From the NCBI GenBank assembly GCA_963854735.1, contig OY978098.1:2046001-2110000 (forward strand): a stretch of DNA of 64,000 bases, read 5' to 3'. The translations under genes and the position numbers were made by a program. The DNA comes from Marvania coccoides. Its lineage: Eukaryota > Chlorophyta > Trebouxiophyceae > Chlorellales > Chlorellaceae. This document shows positions 44,848 through 55,679 of this stretch, piece by piece. Every line of letters begins with the position of its first letter. Position 1 is the stretch's first letter. A model generated the notes under the pieces. The model saw only the letters and a list, made by a program, of their open reading frames with translations. It was not told the origin of the DNA and searched no databases.

Positions 44848-45406
44848 AGTTGCTGTTGGAGCCTTCCTTGATGATCAATCAATCAAACCTCAAAGCCTGC
44901 GAGCAACCCGCTTCATTTTCGCTGGTTGCACTGTGCGTTCAGGGACAGGTTGCACGCTTCCGTAGACGGCAGACCACAGAGGCTGGCGAAGACAGATCAA
45001 ATTCGAAAACCAAACTTATTTAAAAGAGTTTGTCTTTCAAGGTGATGCTGATGCTGTGCGCTCTTTGTGAGCCGCGCAGATTGGAAGAAATGATGATAAA
45101 CCAGAATGTGCCAGCGATAAACTATTGTTTGAAATTGTGTCCACCTGCTGACGGGGCAGCAGAGAGCAGGCTTGTCAGGGAGGCGTCACAGAGAGAAATT
45201 TCTTGTGGAATTTCAAGAATGCATGCTGCTGCCGGGGGCTGAAAAGCTCTACACCAAATTTACAACTCAACGCAATACTAAAAAAAAACTAATGAACAAC
45301 AAACTAATGAACAACAAAATAACACCAACGCTGTTTCGCATGTGGCGCATAATACAAATTGGGGCCATGCACATGATGGCCAGCCAAAACAACCCTACGG
45401 AAGAAT
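44848..45406. other. Spacer between EDM2-like and F-box/LysM genes
   Basis: 559 bp, EDM2-like promoter side plus F-box/LysM 3' side. TTACA at about 45260 is a candidate TGTAA signal for the latter. A tandem AACAAACTAATGAAC (about 45297-45318) is present. Confidence 0.4.
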
Positions 45407-46249
45407 TCATTTCCGCCTCTTCCCTGATGACGCTTTCGCAAGCGCTCGCCTCAGCGACCCCACCCGCCTATCCCACCGCTTGTCTTCTGCGTGCGCCGTC
45501 ATTGCAGCCCGCAGGTCCCCCCCGGCAGCAGAGAGGTAGTACCGAGCGGTATCAGCGTCAAGGTTCAACGCCCGCTGCATCATCGCCTGCAGCTTCTTGC
45601 CGTTGGAGGCGTAAGGTTGGGACGGTGGGGGTGGCGGTGGTGGGCCGTCTGAAGGGTTGCGCACCACCCACATGGGCTTGCCGTGGGCAGCCGAGTTGCA
45701 TTCGAACCCAACCCAACACCCCCGCAATCGACGTGCGTCTGTTACTGCGCAGAGGGAAACGAAACAGAAGAGGGGGGTCAATGCATCATCCAACGCATAT
45801 TTGAACATATAAAAGAAGAAGAGAGGTAAAAAACTGGTTTAATCGCCATATCTTTCATTAACCAGCTTACTTGGGACAAAAATCTCCGTCCGCGATGCCA
45901 GGGTGCGGTCGCTGATGATGTTGTTCATCCGGCGCAGGGTGGACAGGTCCGTGCAGTACTTTAATGCCAGGGAGGCCAGGGAGTCGCCTCTGGCAGCCAG
46001 ACGGTGGCGCAGGACGAAGTGACGGAGAGAGGCGCTGGAGTAAGCCGTGCAAGAGGGAGGGGGGGGGGAAGGAGGGCCTCCCTCCAGGTCCCAGCGCGTT
46101 TGAAAGCGTTCGAGCAGTACTGCATCCACGGCGTTGCGAAATCGCCGCCCCAGGGGCCGCAGCTCAACGAGAAGCGCATCGGGGAGGATGGGGTACCCCA
46201 GAATTTTTGTAAGGATGAAATCATCCACAACCGCTGGTTCGGCTGTCAT
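45407..46249 (-). CDS. F-box-like and LysM domain protein
   Basis: Minus-strand exons 46249-45871 and 45738-45407 give 236 aa. The LysM motif is clear: FVLRHRLAARGDSLASLALKYCTDLSTLRRMNNI followed by LASRTEIFVP. Upstream, an F-box-like segment (LPDALLVELRPLGRRFRNAVDAVLLERF) resembles the plant F-box/LysM protein type (Arabidopsis At1g55000). That family is intracellular, unlike LysM receptor kinases. After the LysM comes GCWVGFECN, a Pro run, and a UBA-like helix pair (ARYYLSAAGGDLRAAMTAH). It may act as an SCF substrate adaptor; RBX1, the SCF RING subunit, is encoded 12 kb away by coincidence. ATG 46249 is used because the upstream ORF extension lacks an ATG and is AT-rich. Confidence 0.82.
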
Positions 46250-46581
46250 TTTTCTCCCAAGATAAAAACAGCAATGGCGAAATTGTAAAGAATAAATACA
46301 CAAAATAAAAACGTAAGCAGCAAAAAAAAAACGACAGATCAAATTATATTTTTAGTTGAAGGTTTGATTGAAATGGGGGGCCCAGCTCGGCTGAATACAA
46401 TGGGAATGGATGTCGGCAATGAAGGCTTTCCTATAAAATCTGATTTGTTTGCTCATTACCTTAAAATGAGTGTTTGAAAATTTGAGCTGTCTAGCAAATT
46501 TCCATCGTCAATTTCCGTTCAATTCGAAGGAAAGGGCTTCATTCAGCAATAATTGAGAGGGGGGTGTGGGGGGGGGGGGGT
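46250..46581. other. Spacer with poly(G) tract
   Basis: 332 bp between two minus-strand genes. A run of 13 G at 46568-46580 lies next to the UBC-protein stop codon (46582-46584). Otherwise AT-rich, no gene. Confidence 0.5.
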
Positions 46582-49500
46582 CTAATGAACGCCTCCGGCC
46601 CTCAGTTTGGATATCTCCACCTCCAGCTCGGGTATCATCTTCTTTATGTTGGCCGCCCGCCCCGACTGCCCCTTCTCCCTGCACCACGCCTCCCACCGCC
46701 GCACCGTCACCAGCACAGCATCGCCCCGCTCCCTGAAGTGCGCCCGAATAACTTCGGCAAAGGTTTCGGGCGGAGACCGCAGCTGGTCCAGCATCGCCCA
46801 CCGCAGCGTCTGCTCCATGATGTTGGCGCTGTAGGTGTGGGCGGCGGTGTCGTTGGGTCGGGACTCGTGGCCTGGTTCGTTGTAGTAAGGGTTCTCTACC
46901 AGGATGAGCGACTGGATGGACACCAGCACTTGCAGCATGGAAGAGTACTCGGCGTTCCAGCTTTCACCCCGGTCGCCGCTCCACGTGCCCAACAGAGAGA
47001 GGCACACCTTGCCTGCAAATTTTGGGGAAGCCAACGACGGCGTGAGAAAAGGCCGTAAAAAACAACAGCGCCAAAAGGCAAACAGCAAAATATAAGAGCA
47101 TTATTGGGTCAGACACGCACCATCTGCATAAAGGTTGGGATTAAACCGCACGGTGCCGCCTGCAGTAGTCCTCAATTTGACCTGCGGCGCGCGATCAGGG
47201 TACTCGCTGGGGAAGTAGACGTCAAACAGGAAGCAGCCGCCCTCGTAGGGGGTGTCTGCAGGTCCCGTGATCATCGCTTTCCACAGGATCGTCTGCTGCT
47301 CGTCAGCCACCACAAACACAGAGGAGGAGGTGGTCACCGGCAGGTCCGACTCCATGGCAGCAAGCTCGCTGGCCACGCGGCGGGCGCGCACGCGCGAGGG
47401 CGCGGTGGCTTCGCGGGAGGCGGCGTCGCGGTAGGCGTGGTTGGTGGCCACCCCAGGAATGACCCTAACCCTGAAGGAGGAGAGGGTTGAGACATAGCGT
47501 GCCTCCTCTGCTTCATGGCCGCCCCTCACAGCGACGGCGCTGGAGGTTCCCGCAACGGCGGCTGCCGCCGCCTGCCGCCGGGTCATGCGCCCAGCAGGAG
47601 CAGCAGCCGCTGGCCCTGCAGTCGCTGTTGCTGCCGCTGCTGGCGGCGCCACCGCTGCCACTTCGTCCGCCACTTTGATCACGCTCTGCGCCAGGTCGTA
47701 GTCCTCCTCTTCGTCCGTCTCAAAACGCTTCACCCCGCACACCTGCAGGAAGGTAGCCGCCTGCGCCCGCAGCGCCGCTGTGGCCCCTGCCAGCGTGCGA
47801 ACCTCCCCCTGCGCGTGCCACGCCAGCATATCGGCGGTGTCGGCACGTGTCAGCGCCGCCACGCACCGCAGTAGCGCCCCGTAGTAGGGGACTCTCGCTA
47901 CCATGCCGTGAAAGCCCACCGCCGACAGCTCGCGGGTCAGCAGCGGCACCAGACAGCCGGAACGCAGCGCCGTGAGAATCAGCTCGCGGTCAGCGGTGTT
48001 GCCCGCCGACGGCTCCGCCAGTCTCTTGGCCATTTCCTCAGCCAGGGCGTTGAGAACTTCGCAGGATTCAGCGTCCCGAGCGGCCTGCACCTCCTCAGCC
48101 CGCCGCGCGTCCCACGCCTTGCCAGACAGCTTCCCGTGGCCGTACCCCACGCCTGCTCCCCAGGGGAACGCTCCCCCGCTCCCTGCAGCAGCCCCTTCTG
48201 CGCCAGAACCACCAGAGGGAGGGCCCGCTCTGGCCTTCTTACTGGCCGGTCCAGCTGACCCAGGGGATCTCACGGCCTCGGGGGCGTTCGCTTTGCTGAT
48301 GTAGTCTTGGAATGCGTCTGCGTAGGCCACTTCGGGCGTGATGGAGGCGTCGGCAGGCGGCACCCCCGTCAGCGCCTGCAGGCGCACGAGGAGGTGCTCT
48401 GCGGGCAGGTACCCGGGGTGGGGGCTCTCCAGGTCCACCCGTGCATGGCTCTGCACACAAAATTATGAAAGGAAAATGCGTAAGGATCAAATTATTATAA
48501 ACAAACAATATTTCTCTCAACACATAATACATATAAAAACTTGCCTGCAGGAAGTCTTTGATTTTGAGGATGATGTCCTTGGCGCTCTGCGTGAACTCCC
48601 ACGACTCCAGTTTGAACATGGGGTGGCATGCCACGGCGGCCATCACGGGGCCCTTGAAGCGCGGGCTGGTGACCACCACGCTGGGGGGATAAAACGGGTG
48701 AAGCCCGCGCTTAAAGTTTATCTGCAGCTGCACCGCAGACAGCCCGTGCTTGCGGCCGGCCTGGTGCAGGTCTGCTGCGAGCTGTGAGCCGGCGGGAAAA
48801 CCCGCCAGGCTGACCTCCCACTAGCAAACAAAAAAATGAAACAGTGGATGGAGGTCCTTTAGGGGTTTTATAAAAACTGGGGTGAATAACAGGCCAAATC
48901 ACCAGTGCGTTCTTCTTCTCACCTGTGAGAGACCCAGGGGGCCAGGCGCTTCTGCCACCAGGTTGTAGTCCTAAAGAAGTAAGGAAAGCAATGAATGCAT
49001 GTGGCAGCGTTTTGATTTGTAACAGAATAGCAAAAGTTTGAGCAGCAAAACCAAAAATAAAAAATAAATGCCAACCGCACCTGCTCTTTGAAAATCTCTT
49101 CCAGCTCGTTCACCAGGCGGCGAAAGGCGGCGCGCTGGTCGAAGATCTGGCGTTCCACGTGGTCGGTGCGGGAGGTGGAGGCCTGGTCCTCTGCTGCTGC
49201 CTCTGCTGCCGCCTCAACCGCCTCGAGGCGAACCAGCCGACGCGACCACTCGCGCAGGACGTCGGTGTCGAAATCGTCGCTGCCGGACAGAGATCCAGCT
49301 TCGTCGTCGTCCCCCTCCGCCATGTCCTCGTCGCTGCAGCCCCCCTCGCTGGCAGAGGCCCCTCCCTGCTGGTCCGCCTCCCGCACCCAGTCTAGGTCCA
49401 CCTTCAGAGCGCGCCCCAGGAGGGACAGGGCCTTGCCCAAGCTGCACCCATCCGCCAACTTCTTGTTGAAGTCGGCAAGGGCAAGCGCGGCATCGCTGGT

Positions 49501-49683
49501 GCACACCACCAAGGCTGGTGATCCAAGGTGTGTGTGCAGCGAAAAATCCTCTCGGCGGGCAAGGCGGCCGCCCTGCAGCGAAAACTTTATTGCCTCGTCG
49601 TCAAGCGAAAGCCTTGAAATGCTGGATTCGCCCAGCACATCCCTAAACTCGTTGATTGAATCAATTTGCGATTCGAGCTTCAT
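46582..49683 (-). CDS. Large double-UBC protein, BIRC6-type E2 at the C-terminus
   Basis: Minus-strand exons 49683-49081, 48970-48923, 48820-48545, 48450-47121 and 47012-46582 give 895 aa. The C-terminal E2 domain (from [20 protein letters not shown]) has the BIRC6/UBE2Z-like layout: [20 protein letters not shown], the active-site region [18 protein letters not shown] with its Cys, and a long [11 protein letters not shown] loop. Near residue 220 there is another UBC/UEV-like stretch ([19 protein letters not shown]...[10 protein letters not shown]...[18 protein letters not shown]) without a clear catalytic Cys. The N-terminal 200 residues are acidic. The middle has an armadillo-like Ala/Leu helical region. 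Intron 3 uses a strong GC donor (CAG|GCAAGT). No BIR domain is present, so it is not a BRUCE orthologue in full. Confidence 0.82.
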
Positions 49684-49997
49684 TATGGTTAAACTCACAA
49701 TTATGCTACTGCATTTCAAAGCGACACCCACTCCCAATATTTACATAGGGAAATAGGAAATGGAAGTGAAAGCTCTGAAGACGAAGAAATTGCCTTGTTC
49801 GCGATTTTCATTTTAGTTGGGGTGCATTTTTTTAAGCAATTATAAAAATAGTTAAATATAAAAACAGTGCACACGCTCCGCATTCATCCCGTCACAGACA
49901 AGGCCATATACTCTACACAAAAAAAGTGATCAAATTTTGAAAGGATTTTAATATATATTTTTTTTCCTCCGCTTTCTCCCTACGCACCGTTTCCAAG
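49684..49997. promoter_or_regulatory. Divergent promoter, UBC protein / CCDC124
   Basis: 314-bp AT-rich spacer between start codons. No motif assigned. Confidence 0.35.
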
Positions 49998-50855
49998 ATG
50001 GGCAAAAAGATGGGGATGAACGAAAAGGTGGCCGACGCCCGTACGCGCAAGGCAGACGCCAAGACAGCGCAGTCGGCCAAGGTAAAGGCGGAAGCAGAGG
50101 AGGCCGCTTGGAAGCCCTACGAGAACCCCAAGGGCAAGAAGGACGCAAAGCGCGAGGATGAGGAGAAGAAGAAGGCCGAGGCCGCCGCGCGCAAGGCAGA
50201 AATCAAACGGCTGGCGGCCGAGGAGGAGGCAGCCATGGCGAAGCTCGCAGCCAAAAATGCCGCGCCCAAAAAGGTGACTTCCCACATCCTCATGCTGGCG
50301 GCCGAGGCGGAGCGGCGAAAGCGGGCGCAGATGGCGGAGCAGCGCACGGGAGAGGTGAAGCGAGAGGTCACCGAGGACGACTATGCCCGGCTGGTGGAGG
50401 TTGAGAACGCCAACAGGGACGACGTGGTGGTGGAGGCGCGCAGCGTGGAGGCGGCGCTGAAGCAGATGTCGGTGGGGGATGGCACGCCGCAGGACCGTCA
50501 CCCAGAAAAGTGAGTTGACAGTTTAGATTGATTGATTGGCGGAATATTTTATTTAGTTGCTTCAAATTGAAGCTCGCCTAATCATTGGTGAATAAAACGC
50601 TGCAGGCGAGCAAAGGCGGCATTTGAAGACTATTACCAGCGCATGCTGCCTGTTATGAAGGAAGAGGTACGAAAGAGAAATGTCTGGAAATTTGAAGGGG
50701 TATATAGAATGAAATTTACGACACTCACGCTGTTTTGTTGTCTCCCCGTTTCCCTCCCACAGAAGCCTGGTCTGAAGCTGATGCAGTACAAGTCGCGTAT
50801 CTTCGAGCTGTGGCAGCGGAGCCCTGAGAATCCTCGCAACCAGCCCAAGGAGTAA
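49998..50855 (+). CDS. CCDC124: CCDC124/Lso2-like ribosome-associated coiled-coil protein
   Basis: Exons 49998-50509, 50606-50666 and 50763-50855 give 221 aa (human 223). CCDC124 and yeast Lso2 bind idle 80S ribosomes at the subunit interface and aid recovery from starvation. The first half is a highly charged Lys/Ala/Glu helix (KADAKTAQSAKVKAEAEEAAW). The conserved C-terminal block is intact: SVEAALKQMSVGD, DRHPEKRAKAAFEDYYQRMLP, and LWQRSPENPRNQ, the family signature. TGTAA lies 78 nt past the stop, inside copy C of the dispersed repeat. Confidence 0.93.
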
Positions 50856-51359
50856 AAGAATAAATGGATTATTATCGGAAAGCGTGGAAGGTTTTCCGAG
50901 GCATGCTCCCCAGCTGTTCCCAAACATGTCGCTGTAAATTCCCAGACCCATCCTGTCGCCGCTCGATCACTCCCCCTGGGAGCACGGCAACATGTTACCG
51001 CGCTGATAATGGTGTGGAAAACTTTCGAGCCCCATATCCCTACCCCACCGCTGCCCCAGCTGCATTTCATGTTGCAGCTTGTTTTTCAAAAGGTATCGCA
51101 TAGTATACGATAGCTAATCAAAATCAGCATGGAGGGAACGAGAAATTTCAGTTTAGAGCGGCGACGGAGCCTGCCGGAGATGCCCATCTGCGGGGTATTT
51201 ACAGCAGGTTTCAGGTTTTGGGTTCCGCCCACTCCCTAGAGCTTCTGGAACAAGCACGAATTGCAGTCTGCATGGAGCTGGTCAACAGACCAGAACCTAT
51301 TGTGATACCTGCCCCAAAAACCCACGAAATACAGCTCATTCTAAAGATATCTGAACACA
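50856..51359. other. Intergenic region with dispersed repeat
   Basis: 504 bp between two plus-strand genes; includes copy C of the repeat and the ThrRS upstream region. Confidence 0.45.
50933..50991 (+). repeat. Dispersed short repeat, copy C
   Basis: TGTAAATTCCCAGACCCATC then CTGTCGCCGCTCGATCAC; near-identical to copy B over the first 40 bp. Its TGTAA is placed where the CCDC124 poly(A) signal is expected. Confidence 0.7.
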
Positions 51360-53878
51360 ATGTGCGGTGATTGCTGTGGAGGAGACCCTCCTGTGGAAAC
51401 ACAAGGCGATGCCGCCGCAGCGGCCGTCGAAAAGATGAGCTTGAAAGCATCGAGGAAGCAGGCTGCTGCTGGGCCGCAGAAGGCTTGGGATGAGGTGGTG
51501 TCTGAGAAGCTACCTTACTACCAGAAGCGTGTGGAGCTGTTTTCGGCCGTCAAATCCCGCTTTGATGCCCAGTTGGAGGCTGCCAAGCAAGCAAATGTTC
51601 CCATCAAGGTTGTTCTTCCGGACGGCTCAGAAAAGCCGGGCGTCAAGGGCGTCACCACTCCCATGGAAATCGCAAACAGCATTTCCAAGAGCCTGGCCAA
51701 GAAGACGGTGGTGGCCAAGGTGGATGGCTCAGTCTGGGATTTGCTGCGACCTCTGGAAGGCGACTGCGCGCTGCAGCTGCTCAACTTTAATGACCCCGAC
51801 GGCAAGGAGGTCAGCGATGTTCATCCTGTTCAGCAATCGCCCCCCATTATCACACACCAAGTTTTGAAAACTCACCTACCGCAGCTCATTTTCTCCCAAT
51901 TATTCTGCAGACCTTCTGGCACTCGAGCGCGCATCTGCTGGGTCAGGCGCTGGAGCTGGAGTTTGGCGCCGATCTGACCATAGGTCCCGCGCTGGAGGAG
52001 GGCTTTTACTACGACTGCTACCTTGGGGACCGCTCCCTGGGCGACGGTGAGAAGGAGCGGCTAGTGAAGCGCATGCAGACCTCCGTCAAGGAGCGCCACT
52101 CCTTTGAGCGCGTGGTCATTACCAAGGACGAGGCTCTGGAGATGTTTGCGGAGAACAAGTTTAAAGTGGAGATGATCCAGGCGTTCCCGGCCGATGAGGT
52201 CATCTCATGCTACCGCTGCGGCCCCATGGTGGATCTGTGCCACGGCCCGCACGTCCCCAACACGGGCGTGCTCAAGGCGGTGGGCGTCAACTCCATGTCG
52301 CGCGCGTTCTGGCGTGCCGACGTCAACCGCGAGCCGCTGCAGCGCGTGTACGGCATCACATTCCCCGACGACAAAGAGCTGAAGGAGTACCAGCACCGCA
52401 TGGAGGAGGCCAAGAAGCGCGACCACCGGAACATCGGCACCCAGCAGGAGCTCTTCTTCTTCCACCCCCTCTCCCCCGGCTCATGCTTCTTCCTGCCCAA
52501 CGGCGCCCGCATCTACGGAGCGCTGGTGGACTTCATTCGCGAGAAGTACTGGTCCTTTGGCTACGACGAGGTGGTGTCCCCCAACATCTACAACTTTGAG
52601 CTGTGGGAGACCTCGGGCCACGCGGCGCACTACCGAGAAAACATGTTCTCCTTTTCGGTGGAAAAGGCAGAGTACGGGCTCAAGCCCATGAACTGCCCGG
52701 GGCACTGCCTCATGTTCGCCAGCCGCACCCGCTCCTACCGCGAGCTGCCGCTGCGTCTGGCCGACTTTGGCGTGCTGCACCGCAACGAGTACTCTGGTGC
52801 GCTGTCTGGCCTCACCCGGGTGCGGCGCTTCCAGCAGGACGACGCGCACATCTTCTGCAGGCCCGACCAGGTGGGCAACGAGATCACCTCCTTTTTGAGG
52901 ATGCTGGACGAGGTGTACGCGGTGTTCGGTCTGGACTACAAAATGGCGCTGTCCACGCGGCCAGAGGGCTACCTGGGCGAGCTGGAGGTGTGGGACCAGG
53001 CGGAGAAGGCGCTGCAGGAGGCCCTGGACACCACGGGGCGCGAGTGGGAGCTCAACCCCGGGGACGGCGCGTTCTACGGCCCCAAGATCGACATCACCGT
53101 GTTTGACGCCCTGCGCCGCAAGTTCCAGTGCGCCACCGTGCAGCTGGACTTCCAGCTGCCCATCAGGTTCGACCTGGATTACGTGGATGAGAACGGGGAG
53201 TACGTGCGGCCGGTGATTGTGCACCGAGCCATCCTGGGGTCTGTGAGTTGATAGAGCTCATAATTAAATTGATTGTGTGATTGTTTCGTTGATTGTTTCG
53301 TTTAGTATTGCTCATTGCTTTGTTTATTTTATTTCTTCCATTCTTTATGCGCCTCTCTAAGTAATTGGGGACCGGTTATACTTTTTGCCTCTGTACCCTG
53401 TCTTTCTGTCTTTCTGACGGCTTATACCCCATTCATTTCACCCCTTTCTCCCCCACAGGTCGAGCGCATGTTCGCCATTCTGACCGAGAACTTTGCCGGC
53501 AGGTGGCCGCTGTGGGTGTCCCCCCGCCAGGTCATGGTGGTGCCCATCAGCGAAGCCTCCTACGAGTACGGCCTAGAAGTCAAGGCGGCGTTCAGGGCGG
53601 CGGGCTTCCACGTGGAGATAGACTTGCTGTCGCGCAAGATGCAGAAGAAGGTGCGGGAGGCGCAGGTGGCGCAGTTCAACTACATCCTGGTGGTGGGCGA
53701 GAAGGAGCGAGACGACCAGATGGTGAACGTGCGCACGCGGGACAACCACGTGCACGGCATGCACAAGCTCAGCGACGTGGTGGAGGTGCTGACCAAGGAG
53801 AAGAACACCCGCAGCTTGGTGAGCATGTTTGGGGAGGCGGACGGAGCGGCTGCGGCACCTGCAGACGGGACGGCATAG
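51360..53878 (+). CDS. THRRS: Threonyl-tRNA synthetase
   Basis: Exons 51360-51809, 51911-53242 and 53459-53878 give 733 aa, as in eukaryotic cytosolic ThrRS. The enzyme charges tRNA-Thr. Domains in order: a charged N-terminal extension, TGS ([23 protein letters not shown]), the SAD editing domain with [12 protein letters not shown] and [10 protein letters not shown], then the class II core: [42 protein letters not shown] (motif 2 with a zinc-site Cys/His set), AILGSVERM (motif 3). The C-terminal anticodon-binding domain follows ([15 protein letters not shown]...[16 protein letters not shown]). All catalytic blocks are intact. No clear transit peptide, so cytosolic; dual targeting cannot be excluded. 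TGTAA lies 58 nt past the stop. Confidence 0.95.
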
Positions 53879-54275
53879 TGATGTGATAATTATAAGCGTG
53901 TGAATATGTGTTTATGGGCGCATTAATGGTGTGATTGTAACGAAGAGCGTTGCAGAAGTTGTCTGTTGGTGTGAATTCTGACTGGGAGGATGAAATTTCA
54001 TTTCAGCAGCCCAGAAGGCCCCCTTCTGGAACTTGAATCAATTACTATTGAGAGAAACTTAAATATTCTAATTTATAATAATTTTCAACCCGCTTCTATT
54101 TCATTGAGCGCATGCTGGTTGGATTGTACACTTATAATCGGCCGACAAAATAGAATCAACATACGCATCTTTCAACTTTGACACGAATCCTGCCTCAGCC
54201 GGGGCCCTCGCAGCGTCACGAGCTATATGTACGCATTGTTGACACTTTAGAGCGACGATCATTGCAATCAGGGGC
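53879..54275. other. Intergenic region, ThrRS / DnaJ
   Basis: 397 bp, ThrRS 3' UTR and DnaJ promoter. No other feature seen. Confidence 0.4.
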
Positions 54276-55679
54276 ATGGCTGGGCGTCACTTGGTAGCAG
54301 CCTCCTCCGGCAGCCTCAGACTGGGGCTTTCAGGCACGGCGCAGCTGGGGAGACTGGTGGACGAGCTGTGCGGACTGTCATCCAGCGGCTCAAGCTGGCG
54401 ACGGACTGCCGCTGCGCCTTCTGCAGCCCCTTCTACAGCGTCTGCTGCCGCCTGTGCCCGAGCTTTTCACGCCTCGGCCCCCTCCTTCGCCAAGACCTAT
54501 TACGACATTCTGGGCGTGCAGCGCGGCGCCTCAGACTCTGAAGTTAAGAAAGCCTACTACAAGTTGGCCAAGCAGTATCATCCTGACACCAATCACGGTG
54601 ACCCAAATGCAGCGAAAAAATTCCAAGAGGCTCAACGCGCGTACGACACGCTGAGAGACCCCCAAAAGCGGTCGGCATACGATCAGCTGGGGCACACAGC
54701 CTACGAGCATGCAGAGACCACCGGTGGAGCCCCTGGCGGAGGCGGCCCAGGCGGCGGCCCTTTTGGTGGCGGCCAAGGCATGCAGGTGGACCCAGAGGAC
54801 CTGTTCCGAGAATTTTTCGGGCGGGGCGCCGGTGGAGCGAGCGCCGGAGGGGCAGGCGGCTTCCAGGGCACAATTTTCGAGCATATTTTCGGCGGAGCGG
54901 GCGGCGGCGGGTTTGCACGCACGCGCCGCGGGCGCAGCGTCCATGCAGGCCTCACGGTGAGCTTCGAAGAAGCCGTGAAAGGGACCAAACGAGTGGTGGA
55001 TCCCTCTTCTTTGGGCATTCGCGGCGGCCCATCAAACTCCATAGAGATTGATATCCCACCAGGTGTTGACTCTGGCTTCCAGCTGCGGGTGGAGGGTCAA
55101 GGCATGCCGGGCCCCCAAGGCGTGCCTCCAGGCGACCTCATCGTGCAGATCATGGTCATGCCGTCCCCTCGGTTCCAGCGAGATGGCTTTGATCTGTACA
55201 GCGAGGCGCAGGTTGGCATCGCTGATGCAGCGCTGGGCACGGTGGTGGAGGTGCCCACGATTGACGGGCGGGCTGAGGTGAAGGTGCGGCCCGGGACGCA
55301 ACCTGGGGAGAAGCTGCGGATGCGGGGGTATGGTGTGCCGATGGATTTGATGGGGCAGCGGGGAAGGCGAGGCGATCAGTACGTCGTGGTGAAGGTGGCG
55401 GTGCCCAAGACGCTTACGACGCGCCAAAAAGAGTTGTTGGAAGAGTTCAAGGGCGGCAAACCTGCCAGCAATCACCCGGCAAATGCTCCTCCCAGCCCTC
55501 CAAGAGGCGGTGGCAGCCGCGGTGGCAGTCATTCAGGCAGCAGCAGCGGTGCGAGCAGTAGTGGAGGCGGGGCAGCGGCGGAAGAAGGGAAGGAGGGCAA
55601 TACTGAGGGCGAGGATAAGCCGAAGAAAAAGCGGAGTTGGTTCAACTTTGGCACACCCTTTGGAGGCGACGAAAAGTAA
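54276..55679 (+). CDS. Mitochondrial-type DnaJ co-chaperone lacking the zinc finger
   Basis: One exon, 467 aa. The N-terminus (MAGRHLVAASSGSLRLGLSG, then ARAFHASAPSFAKTYYDIL) is rich in Arg/Ser with an RAFHAS-type mitochondrial cleavage context. The J domain (YYDILGVQRGASDSEVKKAYY, HPD in YHPDTNHGD) is complete and would stimulate an mtHsp70. A Gly-rich linker (about 145-210) and two client-binding beta-domains follow (VSFEEAVKGTKR, IPPGVDSGFQLRVEGQG, VEVPTIDGRAEVKVRPGTQPGEKLRMRGYG). The four CxxCxGxG zinc repeats normal for Mdj1/GFA2 are absent: it goes straight from beta-domain I to the IDIPPGVDSG block. The Ser/Gly-rich C-terminal 80 residues are low complexity. Confidence 0.9.
   Translation: MAGRHLVAASSGSLRLGLSGTAQLGRLVDELCGLSSSGSSWRRTAAAPSAAPSTASAAACARAFHASAPSFAKTYYDILGVQRGASDSEVKKAYYKLAKQYHPDTNHGDPNAAKKFQEAQRAYDTLRDPQKRSAYDQLGHTAYEHAETTGGAPGGGGPGGGPFGGGQGMQVDPEDLFREFFGRGAGGASAGGAGGFQGTIFEHIFGGAGGGGFARTRRGRSVHAGLTVSFEEAVKGTKRVVDPSSLGIRGGPSNSIEIDIPPGVDSGFQLRVEGQGMPGPQGVPPGDLIVQIMVMPSPRFQRDGFDLYSEAQVGIADAALGTVVEVPTIDGRAEVKVRPGTQPGEKLRMRGYGVPMDLMGQRGRRGDQYVVVKVAVPKTLTTRQKELLEEFKGGKPASNHPANAPPSPPRGGGSRGGSHSGSSSGASSSGGGAAAEEGKEGNTEGEDKPKKKRSWFNFGTPFGGDEK

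Noticed and set aside
49998..50512. Minus-strand 173-residue ORF opposite CCDC124
   Set aside because: Leu/Arg-rich shadow; CCDC124 has a clear family signature on the plus strand.
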